Shown here in pieces: positions 30,545 through 42,559 of a DNA stretch of 64,000 nucleotides. The stretch lies in the NCBI GenBank assembly GCA_014155875.1, contig JACEFZ010027934.1, positions 62,001 through 126,000 of the forward strand, written 5' to 3'. This DNA comes from Cepaea nemoralis (taxonomy: Eukaryota > Mollusca > Gastropoda > Stylommatophora > Helicidae). How positions within the stretch are numbered: position 1 is the first letter of the stretch; each line of letters starts with the position of its first letter. A program made the position numbers and the translations under genes. The notes beneath the pieces were generated by a model, which saw only the letters and a list, made by a program, of their open reading frames with translations, had not been told where the DNA came from and did not search any database.

Positions 30545-32760
30545 GGGTAAAGTTATATAACAGGGAACACTAAATATGATCTGTGTACATTGAAAAATGA
30601 CAAGGAAATACAAAACAAATTCAACAAAGTAGTAAAGAACAGATTTGATATATTGTCTGATCTAGAGATTCTATTTCAAGATGTGGATGATCAATGGGAA
30701 ATGTTGAAGAATTCAATCAGTTTGGCTGCAGAAACTGTCATTTACTGCCAATATATAGTACCTTGCGGTGTATGGCAGAGGGGTCTTTGAGCCTGAGGTA
30801 ATTAAGGCCGCCTGGCTAGTGCAGTCGCCGCGAACTGTACAGGTTAGGATTTTCTTTTTGCCCCAGACAGAAAAAAATCCCACAACTTACCGAGGGATCG
30901 AACCAGGGTCTCCCAAAGGAGAGTCCGGCGTTCTAGCCACTCGGCCAGCCGCTCCTCAACAGAAACAACTATTCCAAAAGTAAAGAAGGGACATTTTACA
31001 ACTAATGGAAACTAGAAGACTGAACAAAAATAATCCTGCCAAATATGTAAGGAGGCAAAAGATGCATGAAAATTGCATAGAAATTGAAAAACCGCACAAC
31101 AGTAAAATACCAAATCAATGCACAAAAGAATTCAGGAGCTTATTAATAAAAGAACACATGCATCAGCAGGCTGTCTAAAAACAAAAGATGGCAATATGAT
31201 AATAGAAAAAGATCAGATTCTACATGTATGGACAGATTATGTGAAAAACCTGTAAGGTGATAACAGAGATGAACAGTATGATTATTTGAATTAATAATGG
31301 ACAGCCAATTTTGAAGATGGAGGTTCAGAATGTTCTTAACCATATGAAAACTGGCAAGACCCCCTGGTTCAGATAACATCACAAGAGAAATGATTAATGC
31401 TTTAGTAGAATACGAAATAGATCAAATCAAGTTACCAGACTGCTGAACACAATATATGATACCGGAGATATACCTTCTGAGTTATGTAATTCTGTATTGC
31501 AATCCCAAAGAAATCAGGAGCCTTGGAATGTGATCAACATCGGACAATTAGTATAATCAGTCACATCACGAAGATTTTGCTAAGAATTATCATGCAAAGA
31601 GTTAGGAAGTACAACCTAAAATAGAACAATGTGGGTTTGTAGAAAAGGGTACAGTAAATGCTGTGTATATGCTGTGAACTGTAATTGAACGTGCTATAGA
31701 AGTAAACAAGGATATACATCTTTGCTGTATTGACTACACTAAGGGTTTCGATAGAGTAAGACATATCAATATGGTAGAGATGCTACAAATTGATGGGAAA
31801 GACTTATGAAAAACATATATTGGAAACAACAAGCTGCCATAAGGATTGATAATGAAGTGGGTCAATATCAGCCTATTAAGAGAGGCGTGAGGCAGGGATA
31901 TGTAATGTCTCCAGATCTTGTTTTCCCCATACAATGAAAATATTTTCAGAAAGGTGGAAGATATAAATGGAATCATCATAGGTGGACGAAACATCAACAT
32001 TAGATATGCAGATGGTACAGTATTGATTGCAGACAATGAGCAGGATTTGCAACAATTAGTAGATGCGGTTGTTGCACACAGTGAAAAACTAGGGTTAGAA
32101 TTAAATTGTAAGAAGACACAGATTATGGTTGTCACTAGGAAGAACGAAATACCACATTGTGATATACATGTAAATAGGAATATTCTTTAACAAGTAAATC
32201 ATAACAATTATCTCGGAACAGTCATAACATCTGATGGGAGATGCCTTGAAGAGATTAGAACAAGAATCGCCATGGCGAAGGTAGCCTTGTGCAAGATGGA
32301 AAACATACTGAGCAATAAAAAGATGTCACTTGAAACGAGAAAAAGTGTGTTGAGGTGTTACATAGAGCCTGTACTTTTGCATGGATGTGAAGCTTGGACA
32401 ATGAACTGAAAAACATGGCTGTGGAAATGTGGTTTCTGAGGAGAATGCAAAGAATACCATGGACAGACAGAAAAACCAATGACCAAGTACTACAGGAAAC
32501 AAATGAAAATCGAAAATTGATTAGAGAAATTAGACGAAAGACAGTCACAATTTTCTGGACATGTCAAGAGAAGACATAAACTAGAGAACTTGGTGACAAC
32601 TGGCAAGATCGAGGGGAAGACAGAAGTAAATACCTGGATGGCTTGACCATATGGCATAGTCAAGACAAGAACACTGAGCTGATCCATGACTCTGGTGATC
32701 AAATGAAATGGTGAATCATGACTGCCCATGTTTACTGGCATGGCACATGATGGATGGATG
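30545..32760 (+). mobile_element. RTE-like LINE (family R), degenerate copy split by a SINE
   Basis: Collinear with 57490-59815: it starts GGGAACACTAAATATGATC, passes through the LSDLEILFQDVDDQWEMLKN segment and the reverse transcriptase region (DYTKGFDRVRH, IRYADGTVLIADN, LELNCKKTQIMV, NRIRPDGR-type end), and closes with the TTGACCATATGGCAT block. Many stops and small deletions occur. Motif C is IRYADG, where YADD is expected, so it is inactive. A tRNA-type SINE interrupts it at 30737-30959. The element itself sits inside a minisatellite (29960-30290 and 32860-33080). Confidence 0.88.
30737..30959 (-). mobile_element. tRNA-derived SINE (family U), full copy
   Basis: On the minus strand it has a near-consensus A box TGGCCGAGTGG (30947-30937) and B box GGTTCGATCCC (30904-30894), spaced like a serine/leucine-type tRNA, followed by a body ending GGCAGTAAATGAC. 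CAGAAAC at 30729-30735 and 30960-30966 is the likely target duplication. The uninterrupted sequence at 57663-57680 (GCAGAAACAACTATTCC) shows the empty site in the sister LINE. A second copy is at 48139-48350. Confidence 0.9.
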
Positions 32761-32859
32761 TGGTATTGCCATGGTATGCGCGGTTGCAAATGGCATTCCT
32801 AACCTCTTAACAGCGCTGGCAAATGAGAATGCAGGGTATTTATTCTGTTGGCTGCTCAC

Positions 32860-33085
32860 ACAAGTAGAATGATGTCCTACCAGTCATCCACACCTGTAGA
32901 ATGGTATTTTACCATACCACTCATGAGTGAAGGTTATTCTGCTTTACCATTTCACCCATTCAAGTAAAATGGTGTTTCATCCCTCTACTGATGAGTAGAA
33001 TGGTGTTATACTGCTTTATCAGACATATATAAAGGTGATTTATCTCTGCAATCAAATTACACAGAAGGATTTTCTGTCAGTCTTA
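32860..33085 (+). repeat. Degenerate minisatellite, right part
   Basis: AAGTAGAATGATGTCCTACC, GTAGAATGGTATTTTACCA and AGTAAAATGGTGTTTCATC are variants of the unit seen at 29960-30290. Confidence 0.65.
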
Positions 33086-33128
33086 GCACAACCCCCACCT
33101 TCCTCCACTTGCGTAGAAGAGTTTCTAA

Positions 33129-33590
33129 CGGTTACCGTCACACAAAGTGACTGCCAAAGAATTACCTGCTGACACGGTTACCATCACACAAAGTGACTGC
33201 CAAAGAATTACCTGCTGACACGGTTACCGTCACACAAAGTGACTGCCAAAGAATTACCTGCTGACACGGTTACCGTCACACAAAGTGACTGCCAAAGAAT
33301 TACCTGCTGACACGGTTACCATCACACAAAGTGACTGCCAAAGAATTACCTGCTGACACGGTTACCATCACACAAAGTGACTGCCAAAGAATTACCTGCT
33401 GACACGGTTACCGTCACACAAAGTGACTGCCAAAGAATTACCTGCTGACACGGTTACCGCCACACAAAGTGACTGCCAAAGAATTACCTGCTGACACGGT
33501 TACCATCACACAAAGTGACTGCCAAAGAATTACCTGCTAACACGGTTACCGTCACACAAAGTGACTGCCAAAGAATTACCTACTGACAGA
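33129..33590 (+). repeat. 46-bp minisatellite, ten near-identical copies
   Basis: Unit CGGTTACCGTCACACAAAGT, then GACTGCCAAAGAATTACCTG and CTGACA, repeated ten times. The only frequent change is GTCACAC to ATCACAC. Its homogeneity points to recent expansion. Confidence 0.98.
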
Positions 33591-33594
33591 CTTG

Positions 33595-34015
33595 ATTCTG
33601 GTGTACAGAAAAAGCGACAGTGAAATGAAGAAGAATCCATGAAGAACTGCGGCATTGATCTTAGATTGGGAGACCAATATAGGCTATTTGCTCATCCTGG
33701 CACATCAAATGCCTGCTGGCATGACAAGTTTAGAATTCATGAATCTGCACTGAGGCATGCCAAACGAGAATCCAAAGTTACTCACCAGATAGTCGGCACA
33801 GAATTAACTGACCACTCACCTCTTCTCAATGACCACCAGCTTGTTTGGTCCACAGCTGCTTACTCAATATATTCTCTAGATGTATCTAAAGGCCACACCA
33901 CGGTGGACATGCCTAACTGTAGGACAGGCTCCTGCATTAGGTAACGAAAACAAAAGAGCCAGGGAAAAAAAAAAGATGAGTACATGAATGGCTTGTCTAA
34001 ATGGCAATAATTGAA
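33595..34015. other. Unclassified interval
   Basis: A 101-codon + frame (33639-33944) has no motif I recognise and no flanking gene structure. It could be a fragment of a repeat. No other feature was seen. Confidence 0.35.
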
Positions 34016-34170
34016 ACAAAATCTCCCCAGGAATGCTAACCTGGTCAAAAAATGCACTAAAATATCGGATGTGTTGGCCTAAAGGTCTAGGCCCCAGGGT
34101 GCATAACAATACACCGCAATTACATCTGAAAAAACATTCCGCAAGAATGCAGAAGAAGAAAAAAGAAGAC
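34016..34170 (+). mobile_element. Family-A repeat, 3' fragment
   Basis: CCCCAGGAATGCTAACCTGG, ATCGGATGTGTTGGCCTAAA, CCGCAATTACATCTGAAAA and GCAGAAGAAGAAAAAAGAAG match the 36425-36590 copy closely, including the (GAA)n end. Confidence 0.8.
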
Positions 34171-34279
34171 CCGATCAAAAACTGGTGGTTGTGTGAGATG
34201 GCAATCGGTTATTGCCCATGAGCATTGGCCTGGCACGTATCACTTTGATTAATTGCAATGGCTGGGTTTTTATTGAGCA

Positions 34280-34565
34280 TTACTGGGAGGTTCTGTGGTG
34301 AAGTGGTAATATCTCAGCTCCAAAGGTCTTGTGTTCATTTCTGGGGTATGCTATTCGGCTTGCAAGTGCAAATCTCTCTGAGAATTCTGGGGGTTGTCAC
34401 TGGAACTAGTGTTTGTGGTTTGAGCGCCACTTTCGTAGGCTGCCCTGCGAAAAGAGACCGAACCATATGGGATAAAACCAGGTGCAATGAAGTCACTCCT
34501 CTTGCCTTTAAAAAAAACCATGAAGCATGTCCTTCCAGGGGCGCCATGTCCCTAACAACGAGTAA
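34280..34565 (+). mobile_element. tRNA-headed SINE-like repeat
   Basis: GTGGTGAAGTGGTAATA followed by TGTGTTCATTTCTGGGG has the spacing of A and B boxes. The body runs to about GGGGCGCCATGTCCC. The head is diverged, so the call is tentative. The overlapping + frame is not considered a gene. Confidence 0.4.
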
Positions 34566-35010
34566 ATTGAAATCACAGTTGAAGAAACATTACATTTATC
34601 TTTGGTTAATTATAATAACATTGAAGAAATAGATGTTTAGTTAATTACAATTACATTGAAGAAACATTAGATTTGTCGTTAATTACCAAATTAACATTTT
34701 TAAAAAAAAAGCGAATTAGACCTTTGGTTAGTTACAATAATATTGGAGAAACAACATGGAACTTTGATTAATTACAATGACACTGAAGAAATATTTTAGT
34801 TACAATAATTTTGAAGAAAAATGTGGATGGATCTTTGCTCACTTACAATAACATTAAAAGAAAAAACAAAACAAAAGATAGATTTTTCATTAATTATAAC
34901 ATGGAAGAAACATTGTAAACTTTATTACATGGAAAATCATGTAGATATTTGACCAGCTAGAATAACATTGAAGAAATAGTAAACTTCTGATTAACTAGAG
35001 AAACATAAGG
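34566..35010 (+). repeat. Degenerate ~38-bp AT-rich repeat
   Basis: Variants of TTAATTACAATAACATTGAA followed by GAAACAT recur about ten times with heavy divergence. Confidence 0.7.
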
Positions 35011-35744
35011 TATACCTTATAACAATTGAATTGGTTTGAGTAAAAAAATAGGCTAATACTTACAATGTGTGCGCGACACTAGTGGTGGCTGAATATACCA
35101 GGCAGTGAATATGTATAAACCTAACTTGTGTGGGATGGTGGGCGTATATGTTGTGAAGATGTCGTGTTTCTTTCAGCAGGTGCGAGGAGAGAAATTCTTT
35201 ACTATGGTATAGTTGATAGAAAGACTGAATATAATGATCTTAAAAAGGAGAGACTTTGTGAGTGTTGACTAATGTAATGGCAGACACTGTTGTGAGAGGA
35301 GGTAGGTATGTGGGCTGGAGTTGAGAGGTGTCATGCCAGAGGACTGCGTGCGTAAGGTACTGTACGGAGAGACAAGCCATGAGGGATGTTTTTACGGTAT
35401 GCCTGCAGACAAATGGTGCAGGTGGCAGAAGAATTTGGTGCTGAAGTGTGATGGTAATGGCAGCTATTTTCACAGAGTGCTTCTGGCTGTGTTGGGTTTG
35501 ATATCGAGTCAGTATGTGTACACCTGTATCGATTAAATGAGTCTATTAGTAGGGAGCAAGATACCCCAAGAATGCAGCTTGAACAAGGAGCATAACTGGA
35601 TGATGGCAGCATGGAAGAAGACGCACAAATGTTTGTTTCCTTTGTGGGACTATATGAAAACATGACTAGTATATCCTTGCAGCTGGTACCCCATGCTGGA
35701 GAGAGTTGTTTTGAGCCATCCAATGGATATCCTGTGCTATAGTT
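35011..35744. other. Unclassified interval
   Basis: Frames up to 130 codons exist on the minus strand (35331-35723), but no domain or splice structure supports a gene. A repeat origin is possible. Confidence 0.35.
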
Positions 35745-35866
35745 TACTGGTGAGTATGGAAGAGGGGTAAGTAGATATTACATCGGTAACATAATCCTAG
35801 AGATTACTGGTGAGTATGGAGGAGTGGTAAGTAGATATTACATCAGTAACAATCTTAAAGTTAGAG
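35745..35866 (+). repeat. ~57-bp minisatellite, left part (two copies)
   Basis: TGAGTATGGAAGAGGGGTAA then GTAGATATTACATC and GGTAACA occur twice. The array resumes at 36661 beyond a nested insertion. Confidence 0.9.
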
Positions 35867-35879
35867 GGTATTTTTTTTG

Positions 35880-36660
35880 GGGGGTGCTCACTTGCCTTGA
35901 ACTCAAAGCTTAGTCCAAACACACTACTTCCAGTAGTGTTGGACTGAATTTTGTGTGTAGATTAGCTGTCCCTATTAACAGTGTCCCTCGCCATCAGAGA
36001 TACTTGTAATTTACGTGCCTATGTCAAGGACGGTAGGTCAACATTTTAGTACAACTGTCTGGTGTAGGGGTTGAACTAACCCCCGAAACAGCTCTTCACT
36101 ATCTAGTCTTCCGTGCACAGCGTCCAGTACACGTCCGAACTGAAAGCTTGCTGAGTGGATGTCATCTGCAGACTGACCATTCCTGGTTTGTGCGGGAAGT
36201 GGCGTGTGGCGAACAAAACACCCAATGCATGGAAGTGAGGAATTAAAGCAGCCATGTGCGGGATGTGGCGATTCCTTGGGTGAGCCCAGCACCAGAACGC
36301 TATGTGTCGGCTCTGCAATTATGGAAACCCCCTTGGATGATGAAAAATGGCCACAGACTGCCCTTGCCTTCCCTTGAGGGCTGACCGTGACGTCTTTGAC
36401 CGTTGTAACTTGACCAGCTGGGATGTGGACGGCACAACAACAGTGAGAGTCCCCCAGGAATACTAACCTGGTTATAAAATGCACGCTAAAGTCGGATGTG
36501 TTGGCCTAAGGGCTTTGGCCCAAGGATGCCGAACAAGACACACCGCAATTACGTATGGAAAAAAAAACACTCCAGATGAACGCAGAACCCTTAACCTTTG
36601 CATCAGCATACTGGATGTTTAGGAACACACGATCTTATCTATTCGGCCATGCTGACCTGC
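35880..36660 (-). mobile_element. SINE (family V) split by a family-A element
   Basis: The tRNA head on the minus strand (CAGCATGGCCGAATAGATAA, at about 36650-36630) and the body (CCCCTACACC ... AAAATGTTGAC ... GGCGAGGGACAC, 36070-35880) are the two halves of the SINE seen intact at 62221-62480. Between them, 36070-36590 is a family-A copy in + orientation. Confidence 0.75.
36070..36590 (+). mobile_element. Family-A element nested in the SINE
   Basis: Shares long blocks with the inverted copy 24852-25320: TCATCTGCAGACTG, TCCTTGGGTGAGCC, CTTCCCTTGAGGG, CTAACCTGG, AGTCGGATGTGTTGGCC. It ends AAAAAACACTCCAGATGAAC then GCAGAA. Minus-strand frames over it (36038-36484) show no recognised motif. 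Confidence 0.75.
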
Positions 36661-36965
36661 ATAATTGAGTATAAAGGAGGGGTAAGTAGATATTACATCA
36701 GTAGCATAATCCTAAAGTTAATTGAATATAAAGGAGGGGTAAGTAGATATTACATCAGTAACACAATCCTAAAGTTAATTAATGAGTATGTAGGAGGAGT
36801 AAGTAGATATTACATCAGTAACACAATCCTTAAGTAAGTCAATGAGTATGAATGAGAGGTAAGTAGATATTACACCAGTAATACAATCCTTAAGTAAGTT
36901 AATGAGTATGACGGAGGGGTAAGTGGATATTACACCAGTAACAATCCTAAAGTTAATGAGTAAGT
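36661..36965 (+). repeat. ~57-60-bp minisatellite, right part (about five copies)
   Basis: TTGAGTATAAAGGAGGGGTA, AGTAGATATTACATCAGTAA and CACAATCCTAAAGTTAA repeat five times. This is the same unit as 35745-35866. Confidence 0.95.
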
Positions 36966-37069
36966 GAAAATAAGTATAAATAACATAAACACCTGCTTCA
37001 TAATCAAAGTATCAAATGACTAAAAATGATTTGAGAGCCGGGATGACTGGCGCCTACCCCATATAGGGC

Positions 37070-37585
37070 ACTTGAAGAAATGACACCCAGACAGGGAACA
37101 TTCATACACTAGAGAGATACATGTGGCAACAGACAGCTAGACAGGGAACATTCATACACTAGAGATACTTGGGGCAGCAGACAGTACAGATCCAGACTAC
37201 CCCATACATACCCAGCACTTGAAGAAGTGACATACAGACAAGGAACATTCAGGACATACACTAGAGAGATACGTGTGGCAGCAGACAGCTAACAGGGAAC
37301 ATTCAGGACATACACTAGAGAGATACGTGGTGCAACAGACAGTGCAGATCCCTACAACCCCATACCCAGCACATGAAGAAGTGACATACAGACAAGGAAC
37401 ATTCAGGACATACACTAGAGAGATACATGTGGCAACAGACAGCTAGACAGGGCACATTCATACACTAGAGAGATACGTGGTGCAACAGACAGTGCAGATC
37501 CAGACAACCCCACACCCAGAACTTGAACAAGTGACATATAGGCGGAACATTCATACACTAGAGATACGTGGGGTCACCAAACACT
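37070..37585 (+). repeat. Complex minisatellite with GGAACATTCA...CACTAGAGA units
   Basis: Words GACAGGGAACATTCATACAC, TAGAGAGATACATGTGGCAA and CAGACAGCTAGACAGG recur with alternating inserts such as CAGATCCAGACTACCCCATA. This gives short (~52 bp) and long (~120 bp) periods. Confidence 0.9.
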
Positions 37586-38330
37586 GGCTTAGTGTGACCA
37601 TTACACTAGTACAGAACCACTGGTTAACATTGCATGAACAGGTGAGTGGGAAGTTAAGGATGGGACATCTTGTTGCTCCATGATTCCCTCCCTCTCAAGT
37701 TCCACGGCGTAATTACTCCTCTCAAACACACAGACGCACACACATATATAAAATAAATAACTGCCTACAGAGATAAAAACACAATACATGCAAAAACACC
37801 ATTTCAGTCTTTATTTCTGAATACATACAGATTTTTAGTGTTAGCTGTTTCTGGTTACAATAAACAATGGTAACTTACGCCTGTGTTATTTCATTTATTA
37901 CAATTGTATGTGGTATTGTCTTTTTACATATACATGTCAGCATACAGCAGTGATTGTTTTCCCATGCCTTATTCTATCAATTTCAAATAAGCACATATAT
38001 CGTTGGGCAGCATTGCGTACGTACAATTACCTAACATACCTGGCCTGTATAAGCACATATAACACTGCTACATTACAAATATTCCTAGTCCGCTGTGGTC
38101 ACAGAACCAGGCCAACCAATACACACACACATTGTTTCATTGAGGATATTTCTGGTACACAACATTACACTGTCTAACAGCAACTTCAACATTACTGGAG
38201 ATCATTTTGCCAGAGCAATATTGGGAGGCTTTGCTGGTCCATTTATATTCTGTACTTGTTGCTTGAGCAAGTCATATCCACTCTACTTTGTCAGCTAGCT
38301 AATCTTCAGGCTGTAATAGAGGCGGTGGAA
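37586..38330. other. Unclassified AT-rich interval
   Basis: Small CA-rich patches near 37735 and 38125. No gene or known repeat recognised. Confidence 0.4.
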
Positions 38331-39110
38331 TTGTGGTTTTTGAGAAAAAAAATTAAGAATACCGTGAATGGACAGAAAATCAAATGAGACTGTCCAAGTT
38401 AACTAACAAAATCACACTGGGCCATGAGTGTAGGGAATGGCCAGCAGGTGGTATGGATGCTGATATTATGCAATTAATTCATGACTACTCTTGTCTTGGC
38501 GATGTGGATATCTCTACTGGTGGCTCTGTGTTAAGAGGCAAAACAAAAAGAAAAGGCACGTGGGGATTCATAGCAAAAGCAAATGGCTAATGTCTAGTAA
38601 GGGAAAGCTTGGCATGTGACACCATAACCTCAAGTCTGAGGGTGGAGGCGGTTACTGGAGCTTTCTGCTGATTGGAGAACAAACTATATGCATGTTGTGA
38701 TTGTGACTGATTCACAAAGCATGCTGGGATATGCATCATTTAAGAAATTTTGTGAGAATTCACTGGATCCTTTCTCCAGGACACTCTGGTATGGTTGGAA
38801 ATGAATAGGCGGACAGATTGGCTGGTGCTGCGTCATTAAGGGGTAATTCGATGCATCATAAGGCAGATATGGTGAAGGCCCTGTGGGAGAATGATTAATG
38901 CAGAAAAACAGACTGTCATGGGTCTAGAGAGAATGCAGTAGCAATGGGCGGTCAGAAGATTTGGTCGACAGTCCTCACTCAGAGGTAAAGCAAGACAGGC
39001 ATATAATCAGATTACAATAGTCACTATTAGTACTGGAACTCTACACTGACTGTTGAAGATGAGGACTGAGTGCTTATAGCAGCATGTCGGTTCCTGACTC
39101 CACTCTAGAA
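38330..39110 (+). mobile_element. I-group LINE remnant (RNase H to 3' end)
   Basis: Readings such as VDISTGGSVLRGK and GTWGFIAKANG match YTDGSVVx...SSWAFTAR of the RNase H domain in the copies at 5567 and 49370. Later, ACACTCTGGTATGGTTGGAA and GCGGACAGATTGGCTGG correspond to the GHxGVxGNERADxLAG block. Then CAGATTACAATAGTCACTAT matches the NQHRTGTIS segment. Many stops and a missing GH motif show it is an old, dead copy. Confidence 0.65.
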
Positions 39111-39374
39111 GGCTCAAGAATGTATGGCACTGCACCAGCAGACAAAGTCATACGTTTAAAAATAAACATCCTTCCTGGAGCAATATGCCAGGGAGTTATG
39201 AACCATTTGGCAGTCACTATAGAAGAAAATCTGGAATGTTAAACAAATTCTTTGAATAATGTCCAAGAGAAAGAAAACAGTGACATTCTACTAAATGTAA
39301 ACAATAAAAAAAACATTGGCTCATAAAAAGCATGTCTCATAAATGGTAGTAATTTGGTCAGATGAAACGCTACA

Positions 39375-39560
39375 ATGGTTTGTCGAGAACAGTGAAGGGG
39401 CGTAGTTCCTGGAAACACTACAATGGTTTTTCCAGAACAGTGAAGGGATGCACAGTTCCTGGAAACACTACAATGGTTTGTCCAGAACAGTGAAGGTGTG
39501 CACGGTTCCTGGAAACGCTACAATGGTTTGTCCAGAACAGTGAAGGGACACACAGTTCCT
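39375..39560 (+). repeat. ~58-bp minisatellite, about three copies
   Basis: CCTGGAAACACTACAATGGT then TTGTCCAGAACAGTGAAGG and a variable GTGCACGGTT segment. Confidence 0.93.
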
Positions 39561-40229
39561 GGATGGAGTATCTGCACAACGATGGACACAGGACATTCAA
39601 GACACCTTGGGCTTTTTTGATATCACAGCAAATGCATTTTCTATCACAGTGGAATATTCTTAAAATACAGGTATTGAACACAGACACTCTAGCACTCCAT
39701 TGTATGAACCCCCATCAGATTATTATTGCGGTTAATTTGAAAGTTGTCTTCTGTTGCTGTTCTAGAACTCCCAGCAACCACTGGAGATGGTTGTAGTAGT
39801 TTTCCCTCCTAACGTTTGAAACCACATCCAAAATTAATCATCTGCAATCACTATCTCGTTGCACATGAACAGGACATTTGCAACAAATCATGGCCCCACT
39901 ATTTCAGCTAATACAATCACCATGATGCAACCTGTCAGCTGGTGTGGCACTGACGATTCTGCCTAGATCTCCATCCATGGTGTTCTAGGGTATGTTCTAC
40001 TGATGATACTCCTTCATGACAGGTGTAGCCCATCCAGCATCATTTATCAGTCTGTCCCTTCTACTGCTGAATTTGCAGTCACCATAATGCCTCTCTTCTC
40101 ATTGCATGACCAACAAACATTATTTCCTTATATTTGTATATTATGTTCATATGTCATTAGCCTTTCCCAATCACTCAATAATTACGTTGGCAAGTCAAAG
40201 TGCCGACTGGTCTAGAAAAATATGCATCT
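39561..40229. other. Unclassified interval
   Basis: No gene or repeat recognised. Short frames only. Confidence 0.4.
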
Positions 40230-40945
40230 AGCACCAAGTACCAACTGCACCTACATACATCTGATAACCATATGTCCACTGTTCCTACATACATCTGACA
40301 AACCATATTCCCACTGAGCCTACACACATCTGATAAACCATATGCCCATTGTGCCTACATACATCTGATAAACCATATGTCCACCGTGCCTGCATACATC
40401 TGATAAACCAGATGTCTACATACATCTGATAAACCATATGTCCACTGTGCCTACATACATCTGATAAACCATATGCCCACTGTGCCTACATACATCTGAT
40501 AAACCATATGTCCACTGTGCCTACATACATCTGATAAACCATATGTCTACATACATCTGATAAACCATATGTCCACTGCCCTACTTACATCTGATAAACC
40601 ATATGTCCACTGTGCCTACATACATCTGATAAACCATATGTCCACTGTGCCTACATACATTTGATAAACCATATGTCCACTGTGCCTACATACATCTGAT
40701 AAACCATATGTCCACTGTGCCTACATACATCTGATAAACCATATGTCTACATACATCTGATAAACCATATGTCCACTGCCTACTTACATCTGATAAACCA
40801 TATGTCCACTGTGCCTACATACATCTGATAAACCATATGTCCACTGTGCCTACATACATTTGATAAACCATATGTCCACTGTGCCTACATACATCTGATA
40901 AACCATATGTCCACTGTGCCTACACACACCTGATAAACCTTATGT
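40230..40945 (+). repeat. 35-bp minisatellite, about 20 copies
   Basis: Unit CTGTGCCTACATACATCTGA then TAAACCATATGTCCA. A shorter variant omits the CCACTGTGC segment. A higher-order block (about 200 bp, 40500-40700) is itself duplicated at 40700-40900. Confidence 0.97.
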
Positions 40946-42490
40946 TCACTGTGTCCAAGCTTTGTGAGCACAAACTGGCATAACAAAATACAATGACATT
41001 TGTCTCAGTAAATGGGCAAGCCTGTGTGATGGCCAGGAGCTAGGCTGACAAGTCATGAGACAGGTGGACAGAGCGTTCAATGCCTGCGTTCGCTGGTCAC
41101 TAAATTCAGGGCGAGACTGAACACCTATTCCTCTGTGCACTCAGGCCTACAACATATGATGGTCTTATCACACCACAGACCCACAGCAAGTTCTGCTTCG
41201 GGACTTGATTATCTTAATAGTCTTTCTGGTTAACAAAGAAAACATTCAGGTGATGATTTGGCATCTGACTGATATTGCTGACTAGCTGTCGAATGGCTAA
41301 GACATGCTGATATTGCCGACTGGCTGTTGAATGGTTAGGTCACACGCTATAAAACAAATCCCTTTTCAACGTGCTCCAAGTAGTGAGGGACTTGATTTTC
41401 ACGCAGGTACTTCTGAAGATAGGTGCATGTGGGCCTCATCTGCACACCATCTTCCGAGAATGTATCAAACGCTGCCTGAAACAATATGTAACATTAATTA
41501 ATGTCCGTTCACTTCTACCCTTGGGATGTTGGGGTGCCTTCAGTTACGTTTTGTCGTATACCTTGGGATGTAGTGTACCACCATCTTGTGCCCATCTGGC
41601 ATAATTACATTCTTGAATTATGGCTAGTGAGATGTTTCAGAGAGGGTTGAACTGGATCTCTATAACAGCAGTGAGTAAGTATTACCTACTCCACTGCACA
41701 GATACCATACTAAGAATGACACAACCAGAATTTGAGTTATTCTGATAGTTAAGATAGAAATAATCTAGAAAGACATGAAATTGTATAATTCTGATACATA
41801 AGATCTGAAATAAGTCTAGTGAGACAACCAGAATTTGTGTTAGTTTGACAGACAAGATAAAAAAATAAGTCTAGTAAGACATGACCAGAAGTGCTTATTC
41901 TGTCACAAATCAGTCAACATATTTCAGTGCTGTCATCATGAAGATTGGCCATAAATGACCTCCAAGCAGTTTCTCCCTGATAACTGGTTGTCCACTCCTG
42001 CCAGGCTGACCATATCTTCACATTACTTGTCCACTTATAACTTTATCCTCCTCTAGCTATTTTACCTGTTACCTCCATTTGGTTTTCAGTATATTGTGTT
42101 CGTTTGATGTGAACAAGTTTGTGTATGTGTGTGTTCTAATTTTAATATCTTTAAGCAGCATCCTTTTCATACTGAGCTGCTCTAGTATTTCTTTATGTGT
42201 CTCCGCATCAACCCCAAGAAAGTTATACTAATTTTCTGAAGACCAACATTTCCAAATCGTCACGTTCATTCTCTATTAATTTAGCCTTGGCTTCATAGAA
42301 GTAAGCCTAAAACACTGGATTTAATGTGTTATATATACTGGTACTTGAGAGAGCACGGATAGCTGTTGACGTCACAAGAACACTGGTCCAGACAAGACAA
42401 ACATACAATATATGGGGCACATCAACAGAAGAGGCAGAACAGCTGTAAGCAGGAAAGTTCAAGGCAGGAGAAGCATAAGGCAGCTGGGCA
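40946..42490. other. Unclassified interval between minisatellite and LINE
   Basis: Contains local direct repeats (CTGATATTGCTGACTAGCTG-like at 41268 and 41310; AGACAACCAGAATTTG-like near 41720-41840) and no recognisable exon. Confidence 0.4.
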
Positions 42491-42493
42491 ACC

Positions 42494-42559
42494 AAAAATA
42501 AAAATATAAATCACAACTTCACCAAAAGAACAACAGAGAGGATAAAATACTGTACTCTT
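42494..42559. repeat. ~65-bp direct repeat, left copy, ending in the LINE target duplication
   Basis: AAATATAAATCACAAC, CAACAGAGAGGATAAAATAC and TGTACTCTT recur with small changes at 44168-44250, immediately past the LINE. The host site was therefore itself a local tandem repeat before the insertion. Confidence 0.8.

Noticed and set aside
30890..30950. Apparent tRNA gene on the minus strand (good A and B boxes)
   Set aside because: The same sequence with the same body occurs at 48139-48350 and it is flanked by a target duplication inside a LINE, so it is a SINE head.
33129..33590. Possible CRISPR array (regular repeats)
   Set aside because: The units are contiguous 46-bp copies without unique spacers, in an animal genome. 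It is an ordinary minisatellite. The same reasoning applies to the other arrays in the window.
36038..36484. 148-codon minus-strand frame as a gene
   Set aside because: It lies across the family-A repeat, whose other copies do not preserve the frame.
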